From: Winogradskyella sp. UBA3174
Lineage (GTDB): Bacteria; Bacteroidota; Bacteroidia; Flavobacteriales; Flavobacteriaceae
NCBI RefSeq assembly: GCF_002364335.1
Contig: NZ_DEXW01000017.1
Coordinates: forward strand, 11,292-75,291
Length of the DNA: 64,000 nt
Direction: 5' to 3'
This document shows, in pieces, positions 44,876 to 54,638 of the stretch (positions are counted from its first letter, which is position 1; each line of letters starts with the position of its first letter). Both the position numbers and the translations under genes were made by a program. Under the pieces are notes generated by a model that saw nothing but the letters and a program-made list of their open reading frames with translations, was not told the DNA's origin and did not search any database.

Positions 44876-47263
44876 ATGCAAAGAGCTATTATAAAAGTTG
44901 TTCTATTAGTACTGCTAGTCTCAACCAAAAGTTATGCTCAAGATTTTTCAGCGCTTTGGGAACCACATTTTTCTTATAATAGGGTAGTTGATGTTGTTGC
45001 TGGTGAAAATAAAATTTATGCTGCGGCACAGAATACAGTTTTTCAATTCGATATACTTTCCCGAGAATTAAATACGATTACTACTGTTGAGGGACTTTCT
45101 GGTCAGGATATTACAACTATCTATTATAGTGAAATCTATCAATATGTACTTGTTGGTTATGGCAGTGGTTTAATAGAACTATACTCAGAAACAGACGGTT
45201 CTGTACTAACGATAGTAGATATAGTAGACAAGACTAATATAACGCCAGAGAATAAACGTATAAATCATTTCTATGAAAATAATGGTTTAGTATATATATC
45301 AACAGATTTTGGGGTCTCTGTATATGACTTAGAACGTCTAGAATTTGGCGACACCTATTTTTTGGGTAATGGAGGGTCACAAATAACAGTTAATCAGGTT
45401 GCTCTTTTAAATAATGAAATTTATGTGGCTTGTAGTAATAACAATGGGATTAAAAAAGCGGAGCTTACAAACCCTAATTTAATTGATTTTGCGCAATGGG
45501 AAACTATTTTAGCAGGTAATTACCGCACCATCAATACATTAAATAGTAAAGTGTATTCGGTAAGGACAAATAACCAGCTTTACGAAATAGATGAGACTAA
45601 TATAAATATACTATTTAGTTTACCACAATCACCAATAGATGCAAAAACAACAGATTCAAATTTAATATTTACGTTTACAAACGCTACTCGAGTTTATGAT
45701 ACTAATATACAATTAGTCAATACCTTTGAACCAAATACAGAGTTTGATACTAGTTTTACGTCAGCTACAATAGTCAACGATTTGGTTTATATAGGAACAG
45801 AAGATTTGGGAGTTCTCGAAATTCAAATAACAGAAAATAATCTTTATACTGAGATTAAACCTAATGGCCCATTATTTAATAGTGTGTTTAGAATCGATGC
45901 GGATTCTGAATCTGTTTGGGCGTCCTTTGGTGATTATACAGCGTCAATTAATCCATCTCCATTCAGAAGTCGAGGAGTTAGTTATTTAAATGATGAAGAA
46001 TGGGGTAATATACCATTTGATAGTGTTTTAGGAGCTCGTAACTTATCTGAGATTTCAGTTAATGTATTTAATCCAAATCAGGTTTTTATTAGTGCTGTAC
46101 ATGATGGTCTGCTAGAAATTAATGACTTTGAACCTACTGTATTATACAACCAAAATAACAGCGGATTAGAATCGTTAATTGTGCCTAGTTCGCCAAATTT
46201 TAGCAGTATAAGAGTTACAGATACAGAATTTGATACTAATGGCTTATTGTGGTCTGTAACCAGCAGGGTAGATAGAGCTCTAAAATCCTATGATCCAATA
46301 ACAGGGAATTGGCAAGGTTATAGTTTTTCTAGTTTAATTGAGAATCCATTATTAGATGACCTTGGTTTTTTTGAAATAGAAATAGATAATAATGGGACTA
46401 AATGGATAGGCTCTTATTCTAACGGATTACTAGCATATAATGAGAATATAGCATCTATCCCTTTACGGAATATAAATTCTGAAGCACAAAATGTGCCTCC
46501 GTTTGCTAGGTTTGTTGCTTTAGCTTTAGATGATAGAAATCAATTGTGGATTGGAACAACAAGGGGACTACGAGTGTTATTTAATACTGCAGGCTTTTAT
46601 GATGACCCTAATCCAAGTTTAAACAGAATTATTATTTTGGAAGATGGTATCCCTAAAGAGTTGTTAGAAGGACAATCTATTACAGATATTGAGGTAGACG
46701 GTTCAAATAATAAATGGGTTGCCACGTCAGATTCAGGAGCATTTTACTTTTCATCAGATGGGCAGAATACAATTTATCACTTTACAACAGATAACTCTCC
46801 ATTACCGTCAAATAGAGTTAATGATATCGCAATAGATTCAGATAATGGTATTGTATACATAGCAACTACAAGAGGATTAGTTGCATTTAAAGCTGGAGGT
46901 TCAAAACCAGAAGAGACTTTAGAAAATGCTTTTGCTTACCCTAACCCTGTAAGACCAGAGTATAATATTCTTGGATTTAATGATTTAAACGATATTAATA
47001 AGGGAGTTAAGATAAGCGGTTTAACAGACCGAGTTAATATTAAAATAACAGATATCGAAGGTAACTTAGTTGCAGAAGCACAGTCTAATATTAATCTAAG
47101 ATCCTCTAATGCAAATTATAATTTTGCTATAGATGGAGGTACAGCGATATGGAATGGTAAGAATCTTGGAAATGCTGTAGTTAGAACAGGCGTATATTTA
47201 GTAATGATTTCAGATTTAGTATCTTTTGAAACTAAAGTCATCAAAGTTCTTATCGTTAGGTAG
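44876..47263 (+). CDS. porZ: T9SS component PorZ (two-component-type beta-propeller)
   Basis: 795 residues: signal peptide (LLVLLVSTKSYAQ), then two propeller-like halves with NKIYAAAQNTVFQFD, GLVYISTDFGVSVYDLERL, QLWIGTTRGLRVLF and NKWVATSDSGAFYFSSDGQ repeats. A C-terminal Ig-like domain follows (ENAFAYPNPVRPEYN, GVYLVMISDLVSFETK). This is the PorZ plan, a surface part of the type IX attachment complex that supplies anionic LPS to sortase. The position immediately before recO is also typical. TATATTTG at 44852-44859 is a -7 candidate, 16 nt before the ATG. Confidence 0.9.
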   Translation: MQRAIIKVVLLVLLVSTKSYAQDFSALWEPHFSYNRVVDVVAGENKIYAAAQNTVFQFDILSRELNTITTVEGLSGQDITTIYYSEIYQYVLVGYGSGLIELYSETDGSVLTIVDIVDKTNITPENKRINHFYENNGLVYISTDFGVSVYDLERLEFGDTYFLGNGGSQITVNQVALLNNEIYVACSNNNGIKKAELTNPNLIDFAQWETILAGNYRTINTLNSKVYSVRTNNQLYEIDETNINILFSLPQSPIDAKTTDSNLIFTFTNATRVYDTNIQLVNTFEPNTEFDTSFTSATIVNDLVYIGTEDLGVLEIQITENNLYTEIKPNGPLFNSVFRIDADSESVWASFGDYTASINPSPFRSRGVSYLNDEEWGNIPFDSVLGARNLSEISVNVFNPNQVFISAVHDGLLEINDFEPTVLYNQNNSGLESLIVPSSPNFSSIRVTDTEFDTNGLLWSVTSRVDRALKSYDPITGNWQGYSFSSLIENPLLDDLGFFEIEIDNNGTKWIGSYSNGLLAYNENIASIPLRNINSEAQNVPPFARFVALALDDRNQLWIGTTRGLRVLFNTAGFYDDPNPSLNRIIILEDGIPKELLEGQSITDIEVDGSNNKWVATSDSGAFYFSSDGQNTIYHFTTDNSPLPSNRVNDIAIDSDNGIVYIATTRGLVAFKAGGSKPEETLENAFAYPNPVRPEYNILGFNDLNDINKGVKISGLTDRVNIKITDIEGNLVAEAQSNINLRSSNANYNFAIDGGTAIWNGKNLGNAVVRTGVYLVMISDLVSFETKVIKVLIVR

Positions 47264-47271
47264 TAGTAGAC

Positions 47272-47991
47272 ATGCACTCAAGAAATAATTGTATTGTTCT
47301 TTCAAAGTTAAAGTATAGAGATTATGATCTTATCGTAAAATGCTATACGCAAGAGCGTGGTGTTGTGAGTTATATTCTAAGAGGAGTTTTGAGGTCTAAG
47401 AAAAGCCAAGCCAAAACTGTTTATTTTCAGGTATTATCTCAATTACAAATCGAAGAAAGTTATAAGCCAAATTTATCGTTACATTCTATAAAAGATATAA
47501 AGCTTAATTATATTTATAAGAGCCTTCACACCAATATCTATAAAAGTGCCATTGTTTTATTTCTATCCGAGATTCTTTCGACCGTTCTTAAGGAGGAAGA
47601 AAAAAATTTAGATTTATATAATTATATAGAAACTGCACTCCAGTATTTAGACAATGAAGATAAATTCTCAAATTTTCATTTATTGTTTCTTTTAAAATTG
47701 ACTCGCTATCTTGGTTTTCAGCCTGAGAGTCAGTTTAATAAATTTGACTATTTTAATTTAGAATCTGGGGTATTTGAAAATGTCGAAAGTGGAATTTATT
47801 CCATCTCTGGCGAAAATTTAACACTATTAAAATCTTTGTTAGGCATAAATTTTGACGCCCTTTCTTTAATAAAAATTAGCGCAAAGCAAAGACAAGATTT
47901 CTTGAATATGTTATTGCATTATTTTCAATTACATTTGGGGGGGTTTAAAAAGCCGAAATCTTTACAAGTGCTCAATGATGTATTTCATTAA
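47272..47991 (+). CDS. recO: DNA repair protein RecO
   Basis: 239 residues. The N-terminal OB fold is clear (IVLSKLKYRDYDLIVKCYTQ, GVVSYILRGVLRSKKS), followed by the helical region with PESQFNKFDYFNLESGVF. RecO loads RecA with RecR at gapped DNA. It starts 8 nt after porZ and ends 24 nt before the TonB receptor gene. A CxxC zinc site is absent, as in many Bacteroidota RecO. Confidence 0.92.
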   Translation: MHSRNNCIVLSKLKYRDYDLIVKCYTQERGVVSYILRGVLRSKKSQAKTVYFQVLSQLQIEESYKPNLSLHSIKDIKLNYIYKSLHTNIYKSAIVLFLSEILSTVLKEEEKNLDLYNYIETALQYLDNEDKFSNFHLLFLLKLTRYLGFQPESQFNKFDYFNLESGVFENVESGIYSISGENLTLLKSLLGINFDALSLIKISAKQRQDFLNMLLHYFQLHLGGFKKPKSLQVLNDVFH

Positions 47992-48015
47992 GTCAATTTA
48001 TAAGAAAAGAATTTT

Positions 48016-50451
48016 ATGTCTACTAATTTGAAAGTAAAGTACTTTATAGTCTTACCTTTTTTTTGTTTTCTTTTTACGTTAATTAGTTCTGCACAAACAA
48101 TTACGGTATTAGAGGAACTCACAAATGAGCCTATTCCTGGAGTAGTTTTATATAATTTAAAGAAAAATAAATCTGTTGTAACAGATATTAATGGAAAAGC
48201 ATTGCTAGAAAAGTTTGGTAGTAATGAAACCATTTTCTTTCAAAGTATTTTATACATAAAAACACAAATAAAAAAATCAGAAATAGAACAGAATAATTAC
48301 ATCGTTTATCTTGTCCCTAGTGTAGAAAGTTTAAATCAGATTGTAATATCTGCCTCTAAATTCGAACAAAGTAAGCGCGATATACCTCAAACAATCGTAA
48401 GTGTAAGCGCTAAAGAAATAGCGTTTGCAAACCCACAAACAAGTGCAGATTTACTAGAGAATACAGGTAATATTTATATACAAAAGAGTCAGTTAGGTGG
48501 AGGTAGTCCAATGATTAGAGGTTTTTCTACTAACAGATTATTAATTACTGTTGATGGTGTAAGAATGAACAATGCCATCTTTAGAGGCGGTAATCTACAA
48601 AATGTAATTTCAGTAGATCCATTTACAGTTCAAAATACAGAAGTAACTCTAGGGGCTGGTTCTGTGGTTTACGGAAGTGATGCCATAGGTGGGGTAATGA
48701 GTTTTTATACTAAAAAACCGCAATTGTCTTATAAAGATGATTTGTTTCTAAGTGCTAATGTTTTAACAAGATACGCAACTGCTAATACTGAGAAAACAGG
48801 TCATTTTGATTTTAACTTAGGTTATAAAAAATGGGCTTTTTTAACAAGCGTAAGCTATACAGACTTTGATGATTTAAGAATGGGAAGTAATGGACCTAGT
48901 GATTATCTTAGAAATGAATATGTGGTAAGAGAGAATGGAGAAGACATTATCCGATTAAATCCTAATCCGCAAGTACAAGTGCCAACAGGATATAGCCAAA
49001 TTAATTTAATGCAAAAAGTAAGATATGAACCGTCAGATAATCTCAATTTTGATATAGGGTTGTATTTTTCTACAACATCTGATTATCCTAGATATGATAG
49101 ATTAATAAGGCCAAGAGGTGAATCATTACGCTCAGCAGAATGGGAATATGGGCCACAACAGTGGTTTATGGGAAATTTTCAAGTAACCAAAGTTAGTAGT
49201 AGTTCTAACTTTTACGATAAGCTGCAAGCAACAGCAGCATACCAGAATTTCCAAGAAAGTAGAAGCGATAGAGATTTTCAATCGGCATTGCGTGAGGTTA
49301 GAGCTGAAAATGTAGATGCGATATCATTCAATTTAGATTTAGAAAAGAGTTTAAGTTCTAAAACCACTTTATTTTATGGTCTAGAGTATTTATATAACAC
49401 TGTAGGTTCTAAAGGACAAGAAGATAATATAGATACAGATACAAGTATTGCTACTGTTACACGCTATCCTAATGGCTCAACATGGCAATCTATAGCAGGT
49501 TACGCAAGTCTAAAATACAAACCAAATCCAAAGTTTGTATTTCAATCGGGTTTACGATATAATCAAGTTATTGCAAATGCAGATTTTACAGAAAATAATG
49601 TGTTTTTAAATCTTCCGTTTGATGATGCCCAAGTAAATACAGGAGCACTAACTGGTACAGCTGGTATTACATGGTCGCCAAGTGATATGATACAATGGAA
49701 ACTTAATGCGTCTACAGCTTTTAGAGCACCAAATATAGATGATGTTGGTAAGGTGTTTGATAGTGAGCCTGGCTCTGTAGTTGTTCCTAATAAAGACTTA
49801 AAAGCTGAGTATGCTTATGGAGGTGAGTTGGGTTTAAAATTGAATTTTAATGATAAAGTTATTTTTGATTTAGCGACCTATTATACGTTCTTAGATAATG
49901 CTTTAATTAGAAGAGATTTTGAACTAAATGGAGAAACTGAAATTATATATGATGGTGAATTAAGTAATATTCAGGCCATACAAAATGCATCACAGGCTTG
50001 GATTTATGGTTTTGAAGTTGGTGTAGAGGTTAACTTTACTGAGTATTTAAAGTTGCGTTCTCAATACAATATCATTGGCGGAACAGAAGAAAACGAAGGT
50101 ATTGAAGTCCCAATTAGACATATTGCACCAAATTTTGGTAGGACTCATTTTATTTGGAAAAAGAAGAAACTTCAATTAGATGCATTCTTAGTATATAATA
50201 ATGAGTTGTCATTTAATCAATTAGCACCTTCTGAAGTGGGTAAAGATTACATCTATGCTTCTGATGAAGACGGAAATCCTTATGCTCCATCATGGCAAAC
50301 GCTTAACCTGCGTACACAATACCAATGGACTGATAATTTCAGTATTACAGCAAGCTTAGAAAATATTACAGATCAACGTTACAGACCCTATTCTTCTGGT
50401 ATTTCTGCTGCAGGTAGAAATTTAATTTTAGCTTTAAAATATACCCTGTAA
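48016..50451 (+). CDS. TonB-dependent receptor, haem/siderophore type
   Basis: 811 residues: signal peptide, carboxypeptidase-regulatory-like domain (about 25-95), plug (KRDIPQTIVSVSAKEIAF, GGGSPMIRGFSTNRLLITVD, VVYGSDAIGGVMSFYTKKP) and a barrel that closes with LILALKYTL. The GGGSPMIRG and VDGVRMNN motifs recall haem/haemoglobin receptors. The ligand is not proven. Same strand as recO. Confidence 0.88.
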   Translation: MSTNLKVKYFIVLPFFCFLFTLISSAQTITVLEELTNEPIPGVVLYNLKKNKSVVTDINGKALLEKFGSNETIFFQSILYIKTQIKKSEIEQNNYIVYLVPSVESLNQIVISASKFEQSKRDIPQTIVSVSAKEIAFANPQTSADLLENTGNIYIQKSQLGGGSPMIRGFSTNRLLITVDGVRMNNAIFRGGNLQNVISVDPFTVQNTEVTLGAGSVVYGSDAIGGVMSFYTKKPQLSYKDDLFLSANVLTRYATANTEKTGHFDFNLGYKKWAFLTSVSYTDFDDLRMGSNGPSDYLRNEYVVRENGEDIIRLNPNPQVQVPTGYSQINLMQKVRYEPSDNLNFDIGLYFSTTSDYPRYDRLIRPRGESLRSAEWEYGPQQWFMGNFQVTKVSSSSNFYDKLQATAAYQNFQESRSDRDFQSALREVRAENVDAISFNLDLEKSLSSKTTLFYGLEYLYNTVGSKGQEDNIDTDTSIATVTRYPNGSTWQSIAGYASLKYKPNPKFVFQSGLRYNQVIANADFTENNVFLNLPFDDAQVNTGALTGTAGITWSPSDMIQWKLNASTAFRAPNIDDVGKVFDSEPGSVVVPNKDLKAEYAYGGELGLKLNFNDKVIFDLATYYTFLDNALIRRDFELNGETEIIYDGELSNIQAIQNASQAWIYGFEVGVEVNFTEYLKLRSQYNIIGGTEENEGIEVPIRHIAPNFGRTHFIWKKKKLQLDAFLVYNNELSFNQLAPSEVGKDYIYASDEDGNPYAPSWQTLNLRTQYQWTDNFSITASLENITDQRYRPYSSGISAAGRNLILALKYTL

Positions 50452-50461
50452 ATATTTGCTT

Positions 50462-50495
50462 AAAAAAAGCTTCATTTTATAAATTAAGCTTTTTC
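50462..50495 (+). terminator. Terminator after TonB receptor
   Basis: AAAAAGCTT / AAGCTTTTT stem with a 13-nt AT loop and short T-tract, 11 nt after the stop codon. Confidence 0.6.
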
Positions 50496-50512
50496 TATTT
50501 TGTGTAGTAAGC

Positions 50513-53506
50513 CTATTTTTGCTTTACAGCTTTCTTGCTAATTACTTGTCCGTTAGACAATGTAACTCTAGCAATATATGCTGCTTTACTTAGTTTAGAT
50601 AAGTTATAGACTTCAGTTGAGTTGCTTCCGCTTAAGTTATACACGCGTCTGCCTAACATGTCTAAAATCTTAACATTAGTTATTGTTAAGCTATTTGTTA
50701 TTTTCACTTCAACATCACCATTAGCTAGCTCAACAAGAGTTAAATCATTTGAGTCAACTTGGTTATCATCAATAGAAAGTATATTGTTGTTAAATACAAT
50801 TTCAAAGCGGTTATTAAACTCACCAACTTCTGATGTAAAGTTATAATTAGAATCTTTAAGATTATGAATGCTACCTAGCAGATTGTCTTTTAAGTAAATA
50901 GTATTAGCGTTATAAAAAGCACCTTCAAATTGTGCGATTGAAACGTTATATATAGTAGGCACCTCTATTACAGCATTAAAGCCAAGCTCAATAACTTCGT
51001 TAATATTTAAACCAGAAATTGCTTTACCTTGTATGACAAATTCATCCGTACTATTATCTATAATAGAATAAAGTTTTGCAAAGTTTTCAGAAGACACATT
51101 TCGTTTAACGTCATAGAATGAACCGTCATTATTGTCTGTCGCTCCATCGATATGAGCCACAGCAATTTGACTAAACACACCATTGTCTGATGTTAGGTTT
51201 AACCATAGTACCTCACGATTAGTCGTTGTAACGTTTGAATTTCTAAAAAACTGATTATTATCACCTGTAACACGCATAGCATTATTAAATGTAACATTTG
51301 TGCCTGATAATGCCTCAACAAAGAAACCCTGTCCTGAAGGTACAAAGCCATTAGGTGTTATACCAGATGCACCAGCTGTACTAACTCCACTAGCAGAAAT
51401 TATAGCATAATCTGCAACAGAAAAATTTTCTTCACCATTACCAGAAGCATTAGCATTTAAAGGTGTTGCTTGGCTCCATAAAAAGAGATGGTCTACTATA
51501 CCAGCATTAGTAGTAAAAAATATCGCTGCATCTATAGCACTAGGATAAGGATTACCAATAAAATTCCAATCACTATAAGTTCCACCACTTGCATTAGAAA
51601 TAGCAGGAGTAATAACACCATTATTAAATGGGCCTTCAAATGTAAATTGTTGAGGTGCTGGAAGCATACCAGCAGGCACTGCAGTCGTTGCATAACCCAC
51701 ACCTTCTGTCATCACACCAGAGGCAGCCTGCCACGCGTTACCATCATCATCAATATCATCTTGTCCAGGGGCAAAAGTATTTGTATTATTTACTTCCGCA
51801 AAAAGATCTACAAAATTAGCGGCATTAAATACAAATCGTCTACTCACCGGTACGTTTGCAAATGTGTTTTCAATAGTTTCACCGTTAACTGGTGAACTCC
51901 AATATGTATATTCAAAATAACTGTTTAGAAGTGATGTTTCTTTTTGAACTGTAATTGTTCCATCAGCAACTGTTGATGCAAAATTGCTAACTTGAACAAC
52001 TGAACCTCCTGGAAAAACAGTTATATCTCCATTAGCAATAATATCATTTTGTACTTCAATAAAAGTACCATTTTGAATATTTATGAAGTTGCCAGCGTTT
52101 ACTGTTAAACTACAAGCACTAAAGCTGGTTTGCAAACTACCAACAGAAGTATCAAAGTTACCATCAATAATAACTGTAGTATTAATATTAGGCACACCAT
52201 TATCCCAGACTAAACCATCCCAAGTTGTGGTGGCAGTACAACTTGTACTTGAGGAGATGCAAATATTGTCAAATGTTGCTGTAGGACCTGCATTTGCATT
52301 ATGTTTCCAAAGTGCAGAAATAAAATCCAAGCTAGAATTTGTATAGGTGTTATCTATTGCATTACCAATAAGATTACCTGCATTTAAAGATATTGGATTA
52401 CTAAAAAAGGCACCATCATCTCTAACATATAATTCCCAATTATCTGTTACTGGGTCAAACACAACACGCATACTTAAATAGTCATTATCATATTCAGTAA
52501 TATCTGCAACTATATTGGTATGGCTAGCATTGCCATCTATTCCATTAGTAAACCTAACCAATCTCACAAAATCAGGTACGGTATTGTTGCCAGGTGTACC
52601 TAGTACAACTGCGTAACCATTTCCTTCTAACATATCAGATTCAGTATTACCTAATACAAATGCTATACCATTAGCATTACCATTAAATCCATTCGGGTTT
52701 CCTACACTTGATCTCATATTAAACTCCCAAGTAATAGGGTTTGCAAGAGAACTCAATGTTGTATTATAAAATGCAGATACATCCTGGTAAACATAATCGT
52801 AACCAGCTACTCCGCCAGTACTAATCGACAATTCATTAGCTACAATAGATACATCGCCACCAACAGAATTCCATTGAGCATCAATTGTTGTTGCAGAAAA
52901 ATTATCTGAGATTGAACACGTTATAGTTGCTATTGCAGAAATAGAACCATTTACAATGATATCATTGTTTGCCCCACTAGCACCTAGTCTACCATTACCT
53001 CCATTCGTATTGGCTGTACCATAAAGTCTATATGTAACTGCAAAAGCATTATTAGTTTGTCCAACATTAAACGTTACTGTTTGAGAATTTGCTGTTATGG
53101 GAATAATTTCATCAATATTAGTAGCATATCCATCTAAAGAACTCCTTAAGGCTACAGATGTAAAACCATTATTGTTACGTCGTGTTTTGAATAGCATCGT
53201 AGTGACATCAAATTGAAAGCCAGCATTTGGTGTTATTGTAAATTCTAAGTAATCATTATTAGTTACTGCATCTGAAATGGTTGTAGTAGTCCAGTTGGTT
53301 GATGCAAAACTATTATTATTCTCTAAAGCATTTAAACCTGCTCCTCTAGATATTGTAGAAGATGTTAGTGCAAAGTTATTAAAATTTGATACTACAGCAT
53401 CAGCTACACCATTATTACCATTAAATTCAAAGGTTAACAACTGACAATAGCCAAAGTAAAAGGACGCTAATAGTATAAGTAGCGAAATGGAATATTTTTT
53501 TTTCAT
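50513..53506 (-). CDS. Large T9SS-exported protein with lectin-like domain
   Basis: 997 residues. The signal peptide is LLILLASFYFGYCQ. An L-type lectin/laminin-G-like domain lies at about 195-420 (SDNFSATTIDAQWNSVGGD, ITWEFNMRSSVGNPNGF, GNGYAVVLG, WELYVRDDGAFF). A repeat-free beta region follows, then a type A sorting domain (ILDMLGRRVYNLSGS, AYIARVTLSNGQVISKKAV). It should be surface-bound or secreted, perhaps for glycan binding. Monocistronic and convergent with the TonB gene. Confidence 0.82.
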   Translation of the reverse strand: MKKKYSISLLILLASFYFGYCQLLTFEFNGNNGVADAVVSNFNNFALTSSTISRGAGLNALENNNSFASTNWTTTTISDAVTNNDYLEFTITPNAGFQFDVTTMLFKTRRNNNGFTSVALRSSLDGYATNIDEIIPITANSQTVTFNVGQTNNAFAVTYRLYGTANTNGGNGRLGASGANNDIIVNGSISAIATITCSISDNFSATTIDAQWNSVGGDVSIVANELSISTGGVAGYDYVYQDVSAFYNTTLSSLANPITWEFNMRSSVGNPNGFNGNANGIAFVLGNTESDMLEGNGYAVVLGTPGNNTVPDFVRLVRFTNGIDGNASHTNIVADITEYDNDYLSMRVVFDPVTDNWELYVRDDGAFFSNPISLNAGNLIGNAIDNTYTNSSLDFISALWKHNANAGPTATFDNICISSSTSCTATTTWDGLVWDNGVPNINTTVIIDGNFDTSVGSLQTSFSACSLTVNAGNFINIQNGTFIEVQNDIIANGDITVFPGGSVVQVSNFASTVADGTITVQKETSLLNSYFEYTYWSSPVNGETIENTFANVPVSRRFVFNAANFVDLFAEVNNTNTFAPGQDDIDDDGNAWQAASGVMTEGVGYATTAVPAGMLPAPQQFTFEGPFNNGVITPAISNASGGTYSDWNFIGNPYPSAIDAAIFFTTNAGIVDHLFLWSQATPLNANASGNGEENFSVADYAIISASGVSTAGASGITPNGFVPSGQGFFVEALSGTNVTFNNAMRVTGDNNQFFRNSNVTTTNREVLWLNLTSDNGVFSQIAVAHIDGATDNNDGSFYDVKRNVSSENFAKLYSIIDNSTDEFVIQGKAISGLNINEVIELGFNAVIEVPTIYNVSIAQFEGAFYNANTIYLKDNLLGSIHNLKDSNYNFTSEVGEFNNRFEIVFNNNILSIDDNQVDSNDLTLVELANGDVEVKITNSLTITNVKILDMLGRRVYNLSGSNSTEVYNLSKLSKAAYIARVTLSNGQVISKKAVKQK

Positions 53507-53527
53507 GAAAAAATATTATAGGTATAA

Positions 53528-53559
53528 TTGCCAACTTAATTAATTAGCTATTATTTTTG
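53528..53559 (+). promoter_or_regulatory. Promoter of recX, apparently leaderless
   Basis: TTG (53528-53530), 21 nt, TATTTTTG (53552-53559): full consensus. The ATG follows 4 nt later (53564), about where transcription should start. Confidence 0.7.
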
Positions 53560-53563
53560 CTAT

Positions 53564-54034
53564 ATGAACGCCGAAAAAACCTATTCTGTCGACGAAGCGC
53601 AAAAAAAGCTTGAAAATTATTGCGCATATCAAGAGCGATGCCATAAGGAGGTGCGATTTAAGCTTAGAGAGATGCGAATGATACCGCATGTAATTGATAC
53701 TATTTTGGTGCATTTAATTCAGCACAATTATCTTAACGAAGAACGCTTTGCTAAAGCTTATGTACGAGGTAAATTTAGGATAAAAAAATGGGGAAAAGTC
53801 AGATTAATCAGAGAGTTGAAATTTAGAGATATATCAAAATATAGTATGGATGTTGCGCTAAAGGAAATTGATTTAGAGGACTATTATAATACACTTGATG
53901 AACTCGTAAATAAGCGAATAGAACAGGTTACCGAGAAAAATAGATACAAAAAGAAAAAAAAAGTGGCAGATTATCTTTTATATCGCGGTTGGGAATCCCA
54001 CCTCATTTATGAAAAACTTAATGAATATTTATAA
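53564..54034 (+). CDS. recX: RecX regulatory protein
   Basis: 156 residues, three-helix repeats typical of RecX: LENYCAYQERCHKEVRFKL, LIQHNYLNEERFAKAYVRGK, WGKVRLIRELKFRDISKYS and VADYLLYRGWESHLIYEKL. RecX modulates RecA filaments. recA is not in the window. The mRNA may be leaderless (see promoter). The stop abuts a terminator. Confidence 0.9.
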   Translation: MNAEKTYSVDEAQKKLENYCAYQERCHKEVRFKLREMRMIPHVIDTILVHLIQHNYLNEERFAKAYVRGKFRIKKWGKVRLIRELKFRDISKYSMDVALKEIDLEDYYNTLDELVNKRIEQVTEKNRYKKKKKVADYLLYRGWESHLIYEKLNEYL

Positions 54035-54035
54035 A

Positions 54036-54068
54036 AAGAGCCTTTTCGCATAGCGAAAAGGCTTTTTT
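54036..54068. terminator. Intrinsic terminator of recX
   Basis: AGCCTTTTCGC / GCGAAAAGGCT stem with ATA loop and T7. It starts right after the stop codon and also fits the convergent DUF6646 gene. Confidence 0.9.
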
Positions 54069-54088
54069 TAATTCTAAAAACTTAGATT

Positions 54089-54580
54089 CTATAAGTTAAA
54101 AGTAGCTCCGAAATTAATGGTAAATTGATTGTGTAATTTTTCTACAGGTGATAAACTACCAGAATCGTAACTTGCTAAAGGTGCATTTAATTCTGTGTAA
54201 ATACCAAAGCCAGTAGTAAATAAATAACGTGCACCTATATGACCACCAAAATTCTTTAAACCAAAGCTTAAGCCAGGATATAAATCAAAATTTTCGTCTA
54301 TGGCTAAAACGTTTCCGATATTAGCATTAAAACGTGCTCTTATATCGATGCGATCACTAAAATCTGGATCTAATTTTTCATCGACACCCAAAAGATAAGT
54401 AGACGATAATCCTAAAGAGATGTTTTCTCCAATACCATAATCATACGACAAATTTAAGCCTGTACCGTTATTTTGGAAGTTAGCACCTGCTTGAAATTTG
54501 CTATCTCCTTTACCTTTAAATGCCTGAGAATTGCCAAATATGAATGCAAATAAAGCTGTTATTAATATGATTTTTTTCAT
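54089..54580 (-). CDS. DUF6646-family outer-membrane beta-barrel protein
   Basis: 163 residues: signal peptide (ITALFAFIFGNSQA), then eight barrel strands (FQAGANFQNNGTGLNLSYDY, FGIYTELNAPL, FTINFGATFNL). The family is flavobacterial and of unknown role. A strong promoter precedes it. Confidence 0.8.
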   Translation of the reverse strand: MKKIILITALFAFIFGNSQAFKGKGDSKFQAGANFQNNGTGLNLSYDYGIGENISLGLSSTYLLGVDEKLDPDFSDRIDIRARFNANIGNVLAIDENFDLYPGLSFGLKNFGGHIGARYLFTTGFGIYTELNAPLASYDSGSLSPVEKLHNQFTINFGATFNL

Positions 54581-54602
54581 GATTTTTTTAAAAAAATATT
54601 AC

Positions 54603-54635
54603 CAAATATACGAATTGTAAACTAAAATTACACAA
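54603..54635 (-). promoter_or_regulatory. Promoter of the DUF6646 gene
   Basis: On the minus strand TTG (54635-54633), 22 nt, then TATATTTG (54610-54603). The ATG follows 22 nt later, at 54580. Confidence 0.7.
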
Positions 54636-54638
54636 TAA

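Noticed and set aside
51488..51895. 135-codon plus-strand frame inside the large T9SS protein gene
   Set aside because: Antisense shadow of a real gene: composition is low-complexity Ile/Arg/Ser/Thr with no motif, and the opposite frame has a signal peptide and a sorting domain.
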